Of a stretch of DNA of 64,000 nucleotides, positions 1 through 8,650 are shown piece by piece. The notes under the pieces are model-generated. The model was not told the DNA's origin. It saw only the letters and a program-made list of their open reading frames with translations, and did no database searches. Source of the DNA: Tindallia californiensis (lineage in GTDB: Bacteria; Bacillota; Clostridia; Peptostreptococcales; Tindalliaceae). The DNA lies in NCBI RefSeq assembly GCF_900107405.1, contig NZ_FNPV01000007.1, forward strand, positions 24,211 to 88,210. Reading direction: 5' to 3'. Position 1 is the first letter of the stretch. Each line of letters begins with the position of its first letter. A program made the translations under genes and the position numbers.

Positions 1-168
1 AGAGTTTCAATTCCTTATAGGAAGGCTTGCGGCATGGCTGATGATGGCAAGGTTTTAGCTAGTCATATTTGGTTTCAATTCCTTATAGGAAGGCTTGCGG
101 CGATAAGCAAGATTGTTACAAATCAGCCGTAGAGGAAAGTTTCAATTCCTTATAGGAAGGCTTGCGGC
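1..168 (-). CRISPR. Leader-proximal end of a type I-B CRISPR array
   Basis: Three identical 30-bp repeats lie at 4-33, 72-101 and 139-168, separated by two unrelated spacers of 38 bp (34-71) and 37 bp (102-138). Read on the minus strand the repeat begins GCCGCAAGCC and ends in ATTGAAAC, the usual 8-nt 5' handle left by Cas6 in type I-B systems. The array is therefore transcribed leftwards, in line with the cas genes. The repeat at 139-168 is the leader-proximal one and the spacer at 102-138 should be the newest. The array continues past the left edge, so its length is unknown. Confidence 0.97.
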
Positions 169-340
169 CGCAAAAGACGTTGATAAATCTAGATTAAGTG
201 TAACACAATTATTTGAGTTTTTCTACTCTTCCTTACTCAATTTCAGTGAAACCACCTAAGCACAAGCGTTATATGGTTTTGTTATTTGTCGTCGATCTCC
301 CGTGTTTTTTGCATCACTGGTGGTCGACGACAAAAGTATT
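169..340 (-). promoter_or_regulatory. CRISPR leader with an 11-bp inverted repeat
   Basis: This AT-rich 172-bp stretch lies between the cas3 stop codon and the first repeat, on the leader side deduced from repeat polarity. It holds a perfect 11-bp inverted repeat, TTTGTCGTCGA at 285-295 and TCGACGACAAA at 324-334, with a 28-nt loop. It sits at the cas3-distal start of the leader, where it could act as a terminator-like or protein-binding element. Paired GTCGTCGA/TCGACGAC motifs beside clostridial arrays are something I recall only loosely. No clear promoter could be fixed. Confidence 0.75.
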
Positions 341-2749
341 TTACAAAAACTTATTGTAATCTTCTTCGAAATGTGAGGTCAATCCAGTTTCCTGGTGATA
401 TCCATCTTCCGAAAAGAGTATTGGTGTTTTGCCTTGCAAGAAATCTTCTCTAGGCACATGCTGTAAGGCGTCTTTTAGGCTTACACCAATAACGTAATAA
501 TGAAATAGAACCATAAAAGCTTTGCGGTCTTCATAGCTCCTGTTTTTCATGTAATTCCAGTCCTGATAACAATCGTATAGGTCTTTGGCACAGTTGATCT
601 GGAATCTTTTTTGCAATTGAATAAAGGCTTCTGGTAAGTATTTTTGATCTTCCTCTGAAGGATCCCAAGGGATGAAAACCGAAAGTTTCTGATAACTCTG
701 GCTGAAGACTTCCAGATTCCCCAATTTATCCCATTTTCCTTCTAGGGCATCACGAATGTATACAATGCTTTGTTCATAAGTGTTTTCTCGAAACATTTCA
801 ACATAGTAGTTTTGAATCAACTGGTCGACTTCCGATTCTTTCCATTCCATTTTTTCTTCTAGCTGCTGATCGGTGATACGTAGCAATCCTCTTGGATAAA
901 TGGCGGTGCTGGTATCTCGCTGGCCTTCCCTTAGTAAGGTTACCATTTCCAAAATACCTCTTCCCTCGTTGCCCATTTCATTATGCCGATTTACTCTACC
1001 TGCTGCCTGAATCAAAGAAGGCATAATGGTTCTGGCACGAATGATTCGCTGAAAACTGACGTCTACGCCAGCTTCCAGAACTTGGGTGGAAACCACCAAA
1101 ATTCGTTCTGAAGATACTGCGGTCAGTCGTTCTCTGATTTTTTCAATGATCATTTTTTTATGAAGTGGTGTCATCAGGCCATGAACCAAGTATAACTCCC
1201 GTGGTTCTTCTATCTCTTCTTCCTCCAAACCTTTATAAATCCGATAGGCATCCCGAATAGTATTGACAATGACGCACTGTGTCCTATAATTTCCAGCAAC
1301 ACAGTGATCAATAATCTCTTCTTCATTCATTGGATCTGGTAGGATTCGAAGAACAAAGCGTTCCGGTTGATCTTGTGTTGTAAAGGAAAGTCGTGCCGGT
1401 TCTTGGGTCAATCCATACTGAAAGGGTGGCATGGTGGCGGATAAAAAAATGATTTTAAGGTTCATCATTCTGCTCATAGCTTCAAGGCTGATTAAAAACA
1501 CATTCCAAAGATCTGCATTAAATATTTGCGGCTCATCAATAATGATGACGGCATCCTTTAAAAAGGCGCGCCTTAGGGTATGCTGAGCTTTCCGGGGCAG
1601 TATTCCTCGAAAAAACTGCTGAAAAGTGGTGCACACGATACTGTGTGCCCATGCCTCTGTTGCCAATCGGCTATTTCGATAGGTAGTTGCTAGGGTTCCA
1701 GCTTCTTCCTGAGCGGTTTCTTCCATAATGGCCAGGGAATGATGTTCCAGCACTTGTGCCTGCATGGCATCCTGAATCACCTTTAAGGTTTGTTCTAAGA
1801 TGGACAAGTAGGGTGCTACATAGATCACTTTTTTATATGCCAATTCCGCTCCCATCCAAGAAGCAATTCGAAGGGCTGTTAAGGTTTTTCCATATCCCGT
1901 GGGCATTTCCAGTGTGAAAATTTGACGTTCCTTTTCCTCCTGCACTTGTTTCATAATGCTTTCCATCGCCTTTTGTCTCCTAGGAGCCAACGGATGGTGG
2001 GCCGCTTTCTGGCAGAATGCGCTTATTTCTTTCAGATTTTTCTGATGCTCTGTTTTTTCCAGCCAGTGGGTTTCTGTTTGCTGGATCTCAAATCGATCGG
2101 CTACCATCAATGCCGTTGTTCTCTGGCGCCAGTTTTGCAACTCCAGCATGGCTTCCATTGCATTCCATTCCTCACGGCCCAGGTCCATTTCATCCAGTAC
2201 CTCTTCCACAAGATCCCTTACTTGTTTTCGCCATTTTTCCAGGGATGCTGCGTTGATGGAAATGGATTTTAGTACTGGAATCTGCTGGTGAAAGAAGGTT
2301 TCTGCACCGGAGAAATCTATGGTTTCTTCCGTCAGTGCTTTGATCCATCTACCTTCTTCTAATGTATCCAGATTTTTCAGTGTTCCGTGGTGATCTGCGA
2401 TGTCCCGTATGAACCGAATCCATTCACAGCAGAACGCTTCCCATTGGTTTTCCTGTTTTAGATAGTGATAGCCAATGTACGAAAAGAGATAGGCACCTGG
2501 AGGGGCGTGGATCGGCCCATCCCCTCTTGTGTTTTTCCGGTTAATATACCGCTGCCACTCTGGTTGCGCTTTAAAGGTATCGTGGCATAAAACCGCTATT
2601 TGAAATAAGTGCCGTTGTGTCTCATCTTCTTCCTGCAGCCAAGATATTCCAATTTCAAGGGCTCCAGCAAGGTGACTGATCAGCGGGTATTCATTTTCAG
2701 CATCTGCGGGCCTTGCAACACATGCTTCAAAGGGTTTTACAGCAGGCAT
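341..2749 (-). CDS. cas3: CRISPR-associated nuclease/helicase Cas3
   Basis: An 802-residue Cas3 that degrades target DNA once Cascade has bound it. An N-terminal HD nuclease domain carries H26, H56-D57 and H120-H121. A superfamily 2 helicase domain follows with Walker A MPTGYGKT at about 282-289, motif II DEPQ at about 405-408 (in place of DExH), LSATMPP, the STQVLEAGVDVS motif V and QAAGRVNR motif VI. It is the usual full-length HD-helicase fusion. The start overlaps the cas5 stop by 13 bp and has an AGAGGG ribosome site. As the last gene before the leader, it takes the place where cas4-cas1-cas2 often follow in I-B loci. Confidence 0.96.
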   Translation of the reverse strand: MPAVKPFEACVARPADAENEYPLISHLAGALEIGISWLQEEDETQRHLFQIAVLCHDTFKAQPEWQRYINRKNTRGDGPIHAPPGAYLFSYIGYHYLKQENQWEAFCCEWIRFIRDIADHHGTLKNLDTLEEGRWIKALTEETIDFSGAETFFHQQIPVLKSISINAASLEKWRKQVRDLVEEVLDEMDLGREEWNAMEAMLELQNWRQRTTALMVADRFEIQQTETHWLEKTEHQKNLKEISAFCQKAAHHPLAPRRQKAMESIMKQVQEEKERQIFTLEMPTGYGKTLTALRIASWMGAELAYKKVIYVAPYLSILEQTLKVIQDAMQAQVLEHHSLAIMEETAQEEAGTLATTYRNSRLATEAWAHSIVCTTFQQFFRGILPRKAQHTLRRAFLKDAVIIIDEPQIFNADLWNVFLISLEAMSRMMNLKIIFLSATMPPFQYGLTQEPARLSFTTQDQPERFVLRILPDPMNEEEIIDHCVAGNYRTQCVIVNTIRDAYRIYKGLEEEEIEEPRELYLVHGLMTPLHKKMIIEKIRERLTAVSSERILVVSTQVLEAGVDVSFQRIIRARTIMPSLIQAAGRVNRHNEMGNEGRGILEMVTLLREGQRDTSTAIYPRGLLRITDQQLEEKMEWKESEVDQLIQNYYVEMFRENTYEQSIVYIRDALEGKWDKLGNLEVFSQSYQKLSVFIPWDPSEEDQKYLPEAFIQLQKRFQINCAKDLYDCYQDWNYMKNRSYEDRKAFMVLFHYYVIGVSLKDALQHVPREDFLQGKTPILFSEDGYHQETGLTSHFEEDYNKFL

Positions 2750-3441
2750 AGTGATCCCTCTTCCGTCGAAAACAAACTCACGGCTTCTTCTTTAAAGGTT
2801 TCAATGCTTTTGGGCTTAAAAGTGATGCTCTTTCCATTTTGTTCGTACAAATAATCTACGGATTTTTCAAAGTGACGGTTACCTGTATAGTATCGAAGAA
2901 ATCCATTGGCTCGACAATAATGAGCATCTTCCACTAGTTCCAGTTCTTCAATCACAGGAACTGGAACAACGGTCAAGGATTGAACCAGTTTGTTTTTAAG
3001 GGAGTCTGAATGTTCAGCATCTAACTTTTGCGGGTTTACTGGTTTGGTTAGGGCAAAAGCGCTCCCTAAATAGGTGGGATAAACGGCTTTCCCTTCCCGT
3101 ATTTGATGATACAGTTTTTCTGCGTATTCCTCTCCAGCATAGTAGATTCGGTATGCTGGACTTACTAAAAGTTCCATGGTTGTTGGGCGATTATACGTAT
3201 CACAGGTTGCCCCACCTATTTTACCCAACATGGACATTTGCTGAGCCATGGTTCTTACAGGTTTTAGGAGACGAATACCTACCCGATCGGAGGTGGTAAA
3301 GTCTTCTTCTCCCAGTATGGCACCCACCATGCCTTTGGCTGCTGTTGGTGTAATGAAAGGATAAGTTAAATGAGTGGTAGTGGTATCTGGTTTTCTAAAA
3401 TGCGCGATGCTGCTTTTAATATCGAAGGCAATCACTTGCAT
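2737..3441 (-). CDS. cas5b: Cascade subunit Cas5 (type I-B)
   Basis: A 234-residue Cas5-family RAMP protein, expected to bind the 5' handle of crRNA at the foot of Cascade. The N-terminus (MQVIAFDIKSSIAHFRKPDT) and the motif YPFITPTAAKGMVGAILG around residues 27-44 are typical of Cas5 in I-B systems. It lies between cas7 (16-bp gap) and cas3 (13-bp overlap), so translation of the module is probably coupled. No truncation is seen. Confidence 0.95.
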   Translation of the reverse strand: MQVIAFDIKSSIAHFRKPDTTTTHLTYPFITPTAAKGMVGAILGEEDFTTSDRVGIRLLKPVRTMAQQMSMLGKIGGATCDTYNRPTTMELLVSPAYRIYYAGEEYAEKLYHQIREGKAVYPTYLGSAFALTKPVNPQKLDAEHSDSLKNKLVQSLTVVPVPVIEELELVEDAHYCRANGFLRYYTGNRHFEKSVDYLYEQNGKSITFKPKSIETFKEEAVSLFSTEEGSLCLL

Positions 3442-3457
3442 CCGTCTTCGCCTCCTT

Positions 3458-4423
3458 TTACCAGGATTCCTGTAAGAATTTTTCCTGGGCTCCTTTCAAG
3501 ATTAGGGAAGGGTGTTTCCAGATACGGCAGCGATGAATTTTTTCTTGTTGCTGCTCGATGGTTTCCATCAATTCCGTCACATCTATTTCTATGTCCCGTA
3601 GGGAAGCCGGTCTTTTGTCATCCTGTCTCCAGGTATCTGGCTCTGGTAACAGGGAAACTAAGTCTTCCAAATAGCCAATCCGATAAAAAGGATCTTTATA
3701 CTCCACATGAACCAGCAACAGCGGTTGTTGCTGACCCCTGCCTCTGGCCTGACGATGCTGGGTTCCCTGCCACAGGGCCTGTAGCAACAGTTCCTGATCT
3801 TCTTCTGTCATGCCGGTATGTTCTGCATTTTTTTCATTGATAACCCCAGGCATCATAAAGACTGCAAAGGGAAGGGTATAGGTTGTCCATATGGTTCCCT
3901 GGGTTTTTCCCTGGTCTTCTCCCTGACTGTCTACGCCTTCAGAACTGGGCATGACCACTGTTCCTTGGACATACTGCGTATCCACTGGGTGCATGGAATG
4001 GCCCCAACCTAGCTGAACGGGTCCTGTTAAATGGAATTTTGGTTTGACTGAATATACCACCCCGAAGATTCGCACATCAAAGCAGTGCTCTGTCAACAAT
4101 GCTTTCATATTTGATTTGGCATCTTCCTGACGGCCAGTCTGCTCTGCAATCCTTTCTGCCAGTCCTTTTCTTCCTAGCAACTTTCCATTTTCATTGGCTT
4201 TTTGCTGAACAAAAATAAAGTTTTTCTGATCCTCACCTCCATCCGGATGCTTATCCAAAACAAAATCCCTGGTGTCTCTCTTGACGGATACATCGGACAA
4301 GGAAATACGACCATCCTCTTCTGGAAAGAGTCTTCTTGCATCGCTGTCATTTAGGGGATCTCTGTTTGGAATACCATCTTTGACGGATTTAATAAATAAA
4401 AACTCGCCGTTATGAATACTCAT
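3458..4423 (-). CDS. cas7: Cascade backbone subunit Cas7 (Csh2 family)
   Basis: A 321-residue Cas7 protein that would polymerise along the crRNA to form the Cascade backbone. The N-terminal segment (GEFLFIKSVKDGIPNRDPLN) is typical of the Csh2/DevR family. An upstream in-frame start at 4456 exists, but the ATG at 4423 (MSIHNGEFL) is preferred: it follows a GGGAGGCG ribosome site at good distance and agrees with family starts. It overlaps the cas8b stop by 14 bp, implying translational coupling. The N-terminal NRDPLNDSDARR region is the crRNA-contacting part in relatives. Confidence 0.95.
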   Translation of the reverse strand: MSIHNGEFLFIKSVKDGIPNRDPLNDSDARRLFPEEDGRISLSDVSVKRDTRDFVLDKHPDGGEDQKNFIFVQQKANENGKLLGRKGLAERIAEQTGRQEDAKSNMKALLTEHCFDVRIFGVVYSVKPKFHLTGPVQLGWGHSMHPVDTQYVQGTVVMPSSEGVDSQGEDQGKTQGTIWTTYTLPFAVFMMPGVINEKNAEHTGMTEEDQELLLQALWQGTQHRQARGRGQQQPLLLVHVEYKDPFYRIGYLEDLVSLLPEPDTWRQDDKRPASLRDIEIDVTELMETIEQQQEKIHRCRIWKHPSLILKGAQEKFLQESW

Positions 4424-6461
4424 TTTTTTCGCCTCCCTGATTTTGATTTTCTTCATCGTTTTCTTCAGGCTTTTGATACATATGGTAACCAGCCCAAAAA
4501 GCAGTCATAAATAAATCTTTTTCTTTTTGTTTCCAGTTTTTCTCCGGCTCCTGATCTATAAAGGCCAGTAACAGAGGCGGAAGTACAGACCAATAATTGG
4601 CTGCATGTTTTAAATCCCACTTACCTGTGAGCTCTTCGCATTTAAGCAGGCCATTTTTCCAGATTACTTCTGGTGTAAGACGACTGCCAAAGGTCATTAC
4701 CCGTGTTTTTACAAAGTCTTTACCTGTTTTTCGATAGTAGGCATTTCCAAATTGCTTAAGGAATAACCCTGTAGTAAAGCCTGTTTGTTGAGGTGTCTGC
4801 AACTCCGATTCGTCTATGGATCCTTTCTGGTATTGACTCAACCTATTTTTCCACTGGCTCAATAGATTCACCTCTTCCTTTTCACTGATGTTGAGCATGT
4901 TCTGGTACTCCGACAGAAAATATTGAAAACTTAATAGAAATGTTAATTCTTGTTTCATCTCCCAATCTGCATTCTGGTTTGCCAGTTCATTCAGTTTTTT
5001 TACCGTTAGCCGTAGTGCCTGTCTTTGGCTTAACGGGTTTCGATGCAGTGTATCCTGCAGAGCATTCCACAGGTAACTGGATCCATACGCATTCCCCAGC
5101 AACGACGGCAGGTTTTCTGTCCGATACATTGGTTTTTTATCTAGCCCAAAAGCATCCTGTATCGCAGATAATTCTTTTTGATTTAACTCCGCCAAAATAT
5201 CCTGAATACGATGAGCCACACTGGGAATAATATCTTCCAGAATTGCCCGTATGTGTATGGCTCCCTTTGTCATATCCCCAGAATAATAAAGAATGGTTAG
5301 TCGGTAATGATCGCTCATTTCTGGTACCATGCTTTCTTTCATTCCCGCCAGTACTTCCAGATGTAGGGTTTTGCCCTTTGCTTCTTTTTTCATCATTCGT
5401 TCGTATTTTTGGTAACGGACAGAGGGAAGATCGTCTAGTAAAGGTAGCACAATTGGAATTCCGTAGATGGTTTCGTAACTGGTAGGTTTAATGTTTCTTT
5501 TAGCTTCCGGCCGATCTGCTGGAGCAAACATTTCTTTTAATATAGGATTAGATATAGGGACTTGAATTCTTTTTAGGAATTGTGATGCGTACAGAAATGC
5601 TTCGTAATGCTTGCGATCAATCTTTATTCCAGGAGTCCAATCTTTTTCTTCCCAGTAAATGGATTTCGGGGCGTCCCATGTAGATGAAAGCCATGGCCAG
5701 GATTTGTTATAGATGGACACTACTTCTTCTGATTGATGCGAAAAAGTAGATATAGCTTTCTTTTGCTTCCCCAGAGTAGCGGCTTCTTCCAGCCTTGCTT
5801 CCAGCAGAGATTCCAACAACGCTTCACCCTGCAGGTAATAGTATCTGCCTGGGTGGAGTTTGCTTTCTGCTACTCGAATGAGATTTTTTTCGCCACTTTT
5901 CGATTCATCTAAAAGCAAGTGCCCCTTCCAGTCTGAATTCACCAGCGCCAGTATGCCCAACTGTTTTTCTTCCGTTATATACGCTCCAGCATTTTGTACC
6001 AGTGTTTCACAAACTCGCTGAGCCAGTTGCTGCAGTTCCTCTTCTTTCCAGTCTCGAAAAGTAAGGGTTCTTTTCAGCCGCGGCATCAATGTTTTTTCTC
6101 TAAACTCCTCAATCTTTGTCATGCCATTGATGTGAGCCTCGTACATCAAGTAGCAGGGAGCCGGATAGACTCCTTGAGCTTTTATTGGGTTTCCTCCTTG
6201 AGGAAAAATAACAGGAAATGCGGAGCTTCGGCTTAAATGATCGACAATAAACTTTTTTTGATCTTCTGGGTCAACTTTTCCCACTTGCATATACTGTAGT
6301 GCTGTCTTTGTTTCTCCCACCTCCACCAAAAAAACATTTCGGAAGTAATTCTTACAAGTATCTGACTCAATATCCGAAAGCCACTTAACCCGTTCTTTCG
6401 CTGACAGACAAGAACTTTCAGCAATAGGCATTCCAATTTGAATCATTGAAGAAACTAACAT
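4410..6461 (-). CDS. cas8b: Cascade large subunit Cas8b
   Basis: A 683-residue protein in the position of the type I-B large subunit, which recognises the PAM and recruits Cas3. The sequence is divergent; identity rests mainly on size, order (cas6-X-cas7-cas5-cas3) and a general resemblance to Csh1/TM1802-type Cas8. No zinc-binding CxxC pair is obvious. The ATG at 6461 (MLVSSMIQIG) is chosen over an in-frame start at 6521 because an ideal GGAGGTG site precedes it and the longer form would run back into cas6. The C-terminus is hydrophilic (EENDEENQNQGG) and overlaps the cas7 start. Confidence 0.88.
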   Translation of the reverse strand: MLVSSMIQIGMPIAESSCLSAKERVKWLSDIESDTCKNYFRNVFLVEVGETKTALQYMQVGKVDPEDQKKFIVDHLSRSSAFPVIFPQGGNPIKAQGVYPAPCYLMYEAHINGMTKIEEFREKTLMPRLKRTLTFRDWKEEELQQLAQRVCETLVQNAGAYITEEKQLGILALVNSDWKGHLLLDESKSGEKNLIRVAESKLHPGRYYYLQGEALLESLLEARLEEAATLGKQKKAISTFSHQSEEVVSIYNKSWPWLSSTWDAPKSIYWEEKDWTPGIKIDRKHYEAFLYASQFLKRIQVPISNPILKEMFAPADRPEAKRNIKPTSYETIYGIPIVLPLLDDLPSVRYQKYERMMKKEAKGKTLHLEVLAGMKESMVPEMSDHYRLTILYYSGDMTKGAIHIRAILEDIIPSVAHRIQDILAELNQKELSAIQDAFGLDKKPMYRTENLPSLLGNAYGSSYLWNALQDTLHRNPLSQRQALRLTVKKLNELANQNADWEMKQELTFLLSFQYFLSEYQNMLNISEKEEVNLLSQWKNRLSQYQKGSIDESELQTPQQTGFTTGLFLKQFGNAYYRKTGKDFVKTRVMTFGSRLTPEVIWKNGLLKCEELTGKWDLKHAANYWSVLPPLLLAFIDQEPEKNWKQKEKDLFMTAFWAGYHMYQKPEENDEENQNQGGEKNEYS

Positions 6462-6465
6462 TTTT

Positions 6466-7206
6466 TCACCTCCTTTCAATTTCTTTGAGGCATCCAAATC
6501 CTTGACTATTTTTACTACCAATCCCTGTGTCCATAGCCATTTGAAGTAGTTGAATCGGACCTTCCATTTGCATCTGACATGAGTAGCCTTTTATAAAACT
6601 GGTTTTGTAGTATATGACGCTTTGGCGGCTTGGATTCAAGGGCTGGGTTTTTACGAGGCCTTTGGGTGGCTCCTGACCATATAAAGACATGTATTTTTTT
6701 CTCAGGTTTTTATCTACCTGTTGCTCAAATTCTTTTTCTTCCGGTGAATGATAAACCGTATATTTTCCTCCATCCGGCCGCTGTAGAGTGCTATATACCG
6801 TTGCAGGCGAGATAAGTTTAAAGGTTCCTTTCGAATCGATTACTCGATTCGAACGAGCAGCAACCTCTTGGACTTTTAGGGTTTGATTGGCTAGTTCTAC
6901 TGTCTCAGCAAATAACAAGCTGTTCCCTAGTTCCTGGCAGAATTCCGGAATTGGTGATGTGATATTGAGTTTAATCAAGCCATCGAACTCAATACGCTTG
7001 TTCTTTTTCACGTAGACAGAATCTCCCTCCAATTGACTAAAGCAAAAAAGACGAAATTTCCTGTTTTCGTAAGGAAACCCATTGTCATGCAAAAATGTGG
7101 CCAGTTCTTTGGATATGTGCCGATAAATCATCCCCTGTAAATAATAATTGTAATGTATCGGCAAACTTACTCTTTTTTCTGCTTTAAACGTTATTTCCAG
7201 TCGCAT
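6466..7206 (-). CDS. cas6: crRNA-processing endoribonuclease Cas6
   Basis: A 246-residue Cas6 that would cut the pre-crRNA within each repeat, leaving the ATTGAAAC handle. The N-terminus (MRLEITFKAEKRVSLPIHYN) and the C-terminal glycine-rich loop (GIGSKNSQGFGCL, residues about 230-242) are the family hallmarks. The conserved His near residue 30 (ISKELATFLHDNG region) fits the usual catalytic neighbourhood but was not aligned. It is the first cas gene of the operon, 24 bp downstream of a short ORF that overlaps a terminator hairpin, and is followed 4 bp later by cas8b. Confidence 0.95.
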   Translation of the reverse strand: MRLEITFKAEKRVSLPIHYNYYLQGMIYRHISKELATFLHDNGFPYENRKFRLFCFSQLEGDSVYVKKNKRIEFDGLIKLNITSPIPEFCQELGNSLLFAETVELANQTLKVQEVAARSNRVIDSKGTFKLISPATVYSTLQRPDGGKYTVYHSPEEKEFEQQVDKNLRKKYMSLYGQEPPKGLVKTQPLNPSRQSVIYYKTSFIKGYSCQMQMEGPIQLLQMAMDTGIGSKNSQGFGCLKEIERR

Positions 7207-7230
7207 TTTTACACCTTCTCTCCTCTTTTT

Positions 7231-7347
7231 TCACACAAAAAACCGGCTCTTCTTATGAGAGACCGGTTTTGCAATCACAAAATTGAAGGGTTTTTCCCTT
7301 GTTTGACTTACGTAGATATCGTTGGCTTTCAGACGCATGTTTTTCAT
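7231..7347 (-). CDS. 38-residue ORF upstream of cas6, possible leader peptide
   Basis: A short ORF starts MKNMRLKANDIYVSQTREKP and ends KKSRFFV. It has a GGAGGCGG ribosome site 4-8 nt before the ATG at 7347 and lies directly downstream of the operon promoter. Its last 13 codons coincide with a terminator-like hairpin (7237-7270), so a ribosome finishing the ORF would cover the hairpin. I do not recognise the peptide. The layout suggests a leader peptide controlling read-through into cas6, although a small independent protein is possible. It is basic and has no membrane segment. Confidence 0.55.
   Translation of the reverse strand: MKNMRLKANDIYVSQTREKPFNFVIAKPVSHKKSRFFV
7237..7270 (-). terminator. 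Intrinsic terminator/attenuator in front of cas6
   Basis: On the minus strand AAAACCGG-T-CTCT pairs with AGAGCCGGTTTT around a 7-nt loop, a 12-bp stem with one bulged T. A run of six T follows directly. This is a strong Rho-independent terminator shape, but it lies between the cas promoter and cas6, inside the 3' end of a 38-codon ORF, so it would act as an attenuator. Confidence 0.7.
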
Positions 7348-7387
7348 GATGTCCGCCTCCAGCGATTTAATTACTTAGTTAGTATAT

Positions 7388-7417
7388 ATTATACCGCATC
7401 TATCTTCGAGATAGCAA
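7388..7417 (-). promoter_or_regulatory. Promoter of the cas operon with a dyad in the spacer
   Basis: On the minus strand TTGCTA (7417-7412) and TATAAT (7393-7388) are 18 bp apart, a good sigma-A promoter. The spacer carries the perfect inverted repeat CTATCT-TCG-AGATAG (7400-7414), which overlaps the -35 box and could be an operator. The promoter is 41 bp upstream of the short ORF. Confidence 0.7.
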
Positions 7418-7497
7418 GGTCTTAAAATGCTAACTACTATATTTATGACAAAAGTGGTTTTTTCCCTCTATGGATAGGCTCTCAAGTTGTTTCCATT

Positions 7498-8277
7498 TCA
7501 TCTTACTCCCCTTGCTTTATAGCCAACAATACCATAGCGATGATGTGCATTTATCAATCTTTGAACAAAGGACATCTGCTTATTAATAATCTGATCCAAG
7601 GGTTTGAGTGGGTGTTGTGTCACTGACTCAAAGCCTACCTTCTCTGCTATTCGTATAAAATGATGCACTCCATCTTGTTCAATCAATGGCAAGTTATTGA
7701 TCATTTCGTGGCTATAGCTGCTATTTTCTTTTTCAGCCATTCCCATGCTCTGCAGTATTCCCCCCAGTCTTTTACCCCATTTTTGGCAATAGGTGGGGGT
7801 AAACCAGTTCCCATCTATCATAATAAACATTCCGCCTGGTTTGATCACTCGATACCAGCCCTGCAATGCTTGTTGCGGATCCGTCAAAGTCCATAGTACA
7901 TTACGTCCCACCACTGCATCATACCTGGCTTCAACCTCAAGTGCCAAATCATGTACGTCTTGTTGCTCATAGGTAATCTTGTCCCGATATGCGACGCTCT
8001 TTTCAATAGCTATCTCCAGCATGGCTGCTGAAACATCGATGCCTTTCACATAATGACCCATTTCAGCCAACATAAGCGCCAAATTACCAGTGCCCGTTCC
8101 AATATCTAAAATAATCTTCGATTCGTCACCGATCCTCTGTGCCAGCCACTTCATCCATGCTTCTTTCTCACGATTGCTTTTAATGCCATGGTCATAGCCT
8201 TCATCGTACTCAATGGCATTTTTATCCCAACATTGTTGAATGGCATCTTTCATCTTTATTTCTCTTTCTCTTTTCAA
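7498..8277 (-). CDS. Class I SAM-dependent methyltransferase
   Basis: A 259-residue methyltransferase with motif I LDIGTGTGNLALMLAEMG, the acidic motif VKGIDVSAAMLEIA and a post-I region DVHDLALEVEARYDAVVGRN. The TTG at 8277 is preferred because a GGAGGGG site lies 6 nt upstream, directly after the stop of the ABC ATPase remnant; in-frame ATGs exist at 8307 and 8253. Related methyltransferases often sit next to FecE/BtuD-like ABC importer genes, and here it follows the remnant of such an ATPase, so it probably belonged to a metal-complex or corrinoid uptake operon. The substrate is unknown. Confidence 0.85.
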   Translation of the reverse strand: MKREREIKMKDAIQQCWDKNAIEYDEGYDHGIKSNREKEAWMKWLAQRIGDESKIILDIGTGTGNLALMLAEMGHYVKGIDVSAAMLEIAIEKSVAYRDKITYEQQDVHDLALEVEARYDAVVGRNVLWTLTDPQQALQGWYRVIKPGGMFIMIDGNWFTPTYCQKWGKRLGGILQSMGMAEKENSSYSHEMINNLPLIEQDGVHHFIRIAEKVGFESVTQHPLKPLDQIINKQMSFVQRLINAHHRYGIVGYKARGVR

Positions 8278-8293
8278 AAAATCCCCTCCATGA

Positions 8294-8650
8294 TCAACAG
8301 CTTTCATGAAATAATGGAATTACAACGGAACGATTATCCAGTTGTTTCACTTGGCTTACTTCGCCGTAGATCTCATTAAGCACCTTATTCGTCAGTACTT
8401 TCCGAGGGCATCCACTAGCCACAATGGTTCCCTGCCTTCCCAAAACCACTACAGAATCACAAAACCAAAGAACATGGTTGGGATCGTGAGTGCAAATCAT
8501 TGCTGTTTTTCCTGATTTCATGTTCCTGCGAATGGTTTGCCAAAGAAGCATTTGGTTTTTGAAATCCAAGCTAGCCGTGGGTTCATCTAACAGTAATATT
8601 TCTGTTTCTTGGGCAAACGCTCTTGCCAGTAAATGTAATTCTTGTTTTGT
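8294..8650 (-). pseudogene. 3' half of a FecE/BtuD-like ABC transporter ATPase
   Basis: The reading frame starts abruptly at the end of the ABC signature (KQELHLLARAFAQE), continues with Walker B (EILLLDEPTASLD) and the H-loop (CTHDPNH) and has an intact C-terminus. Walker A, the Q-loop and most of the signature are missing, so it cannot be an active ATPase. The frame extends upstream only because it reads through the SRPBCC remnant out of frame. The homologous part starts near 8640. This is the surviving distal half of an importer ATPase gene cut by the junction at the edge of the cassette array. Confidence 0.85.
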
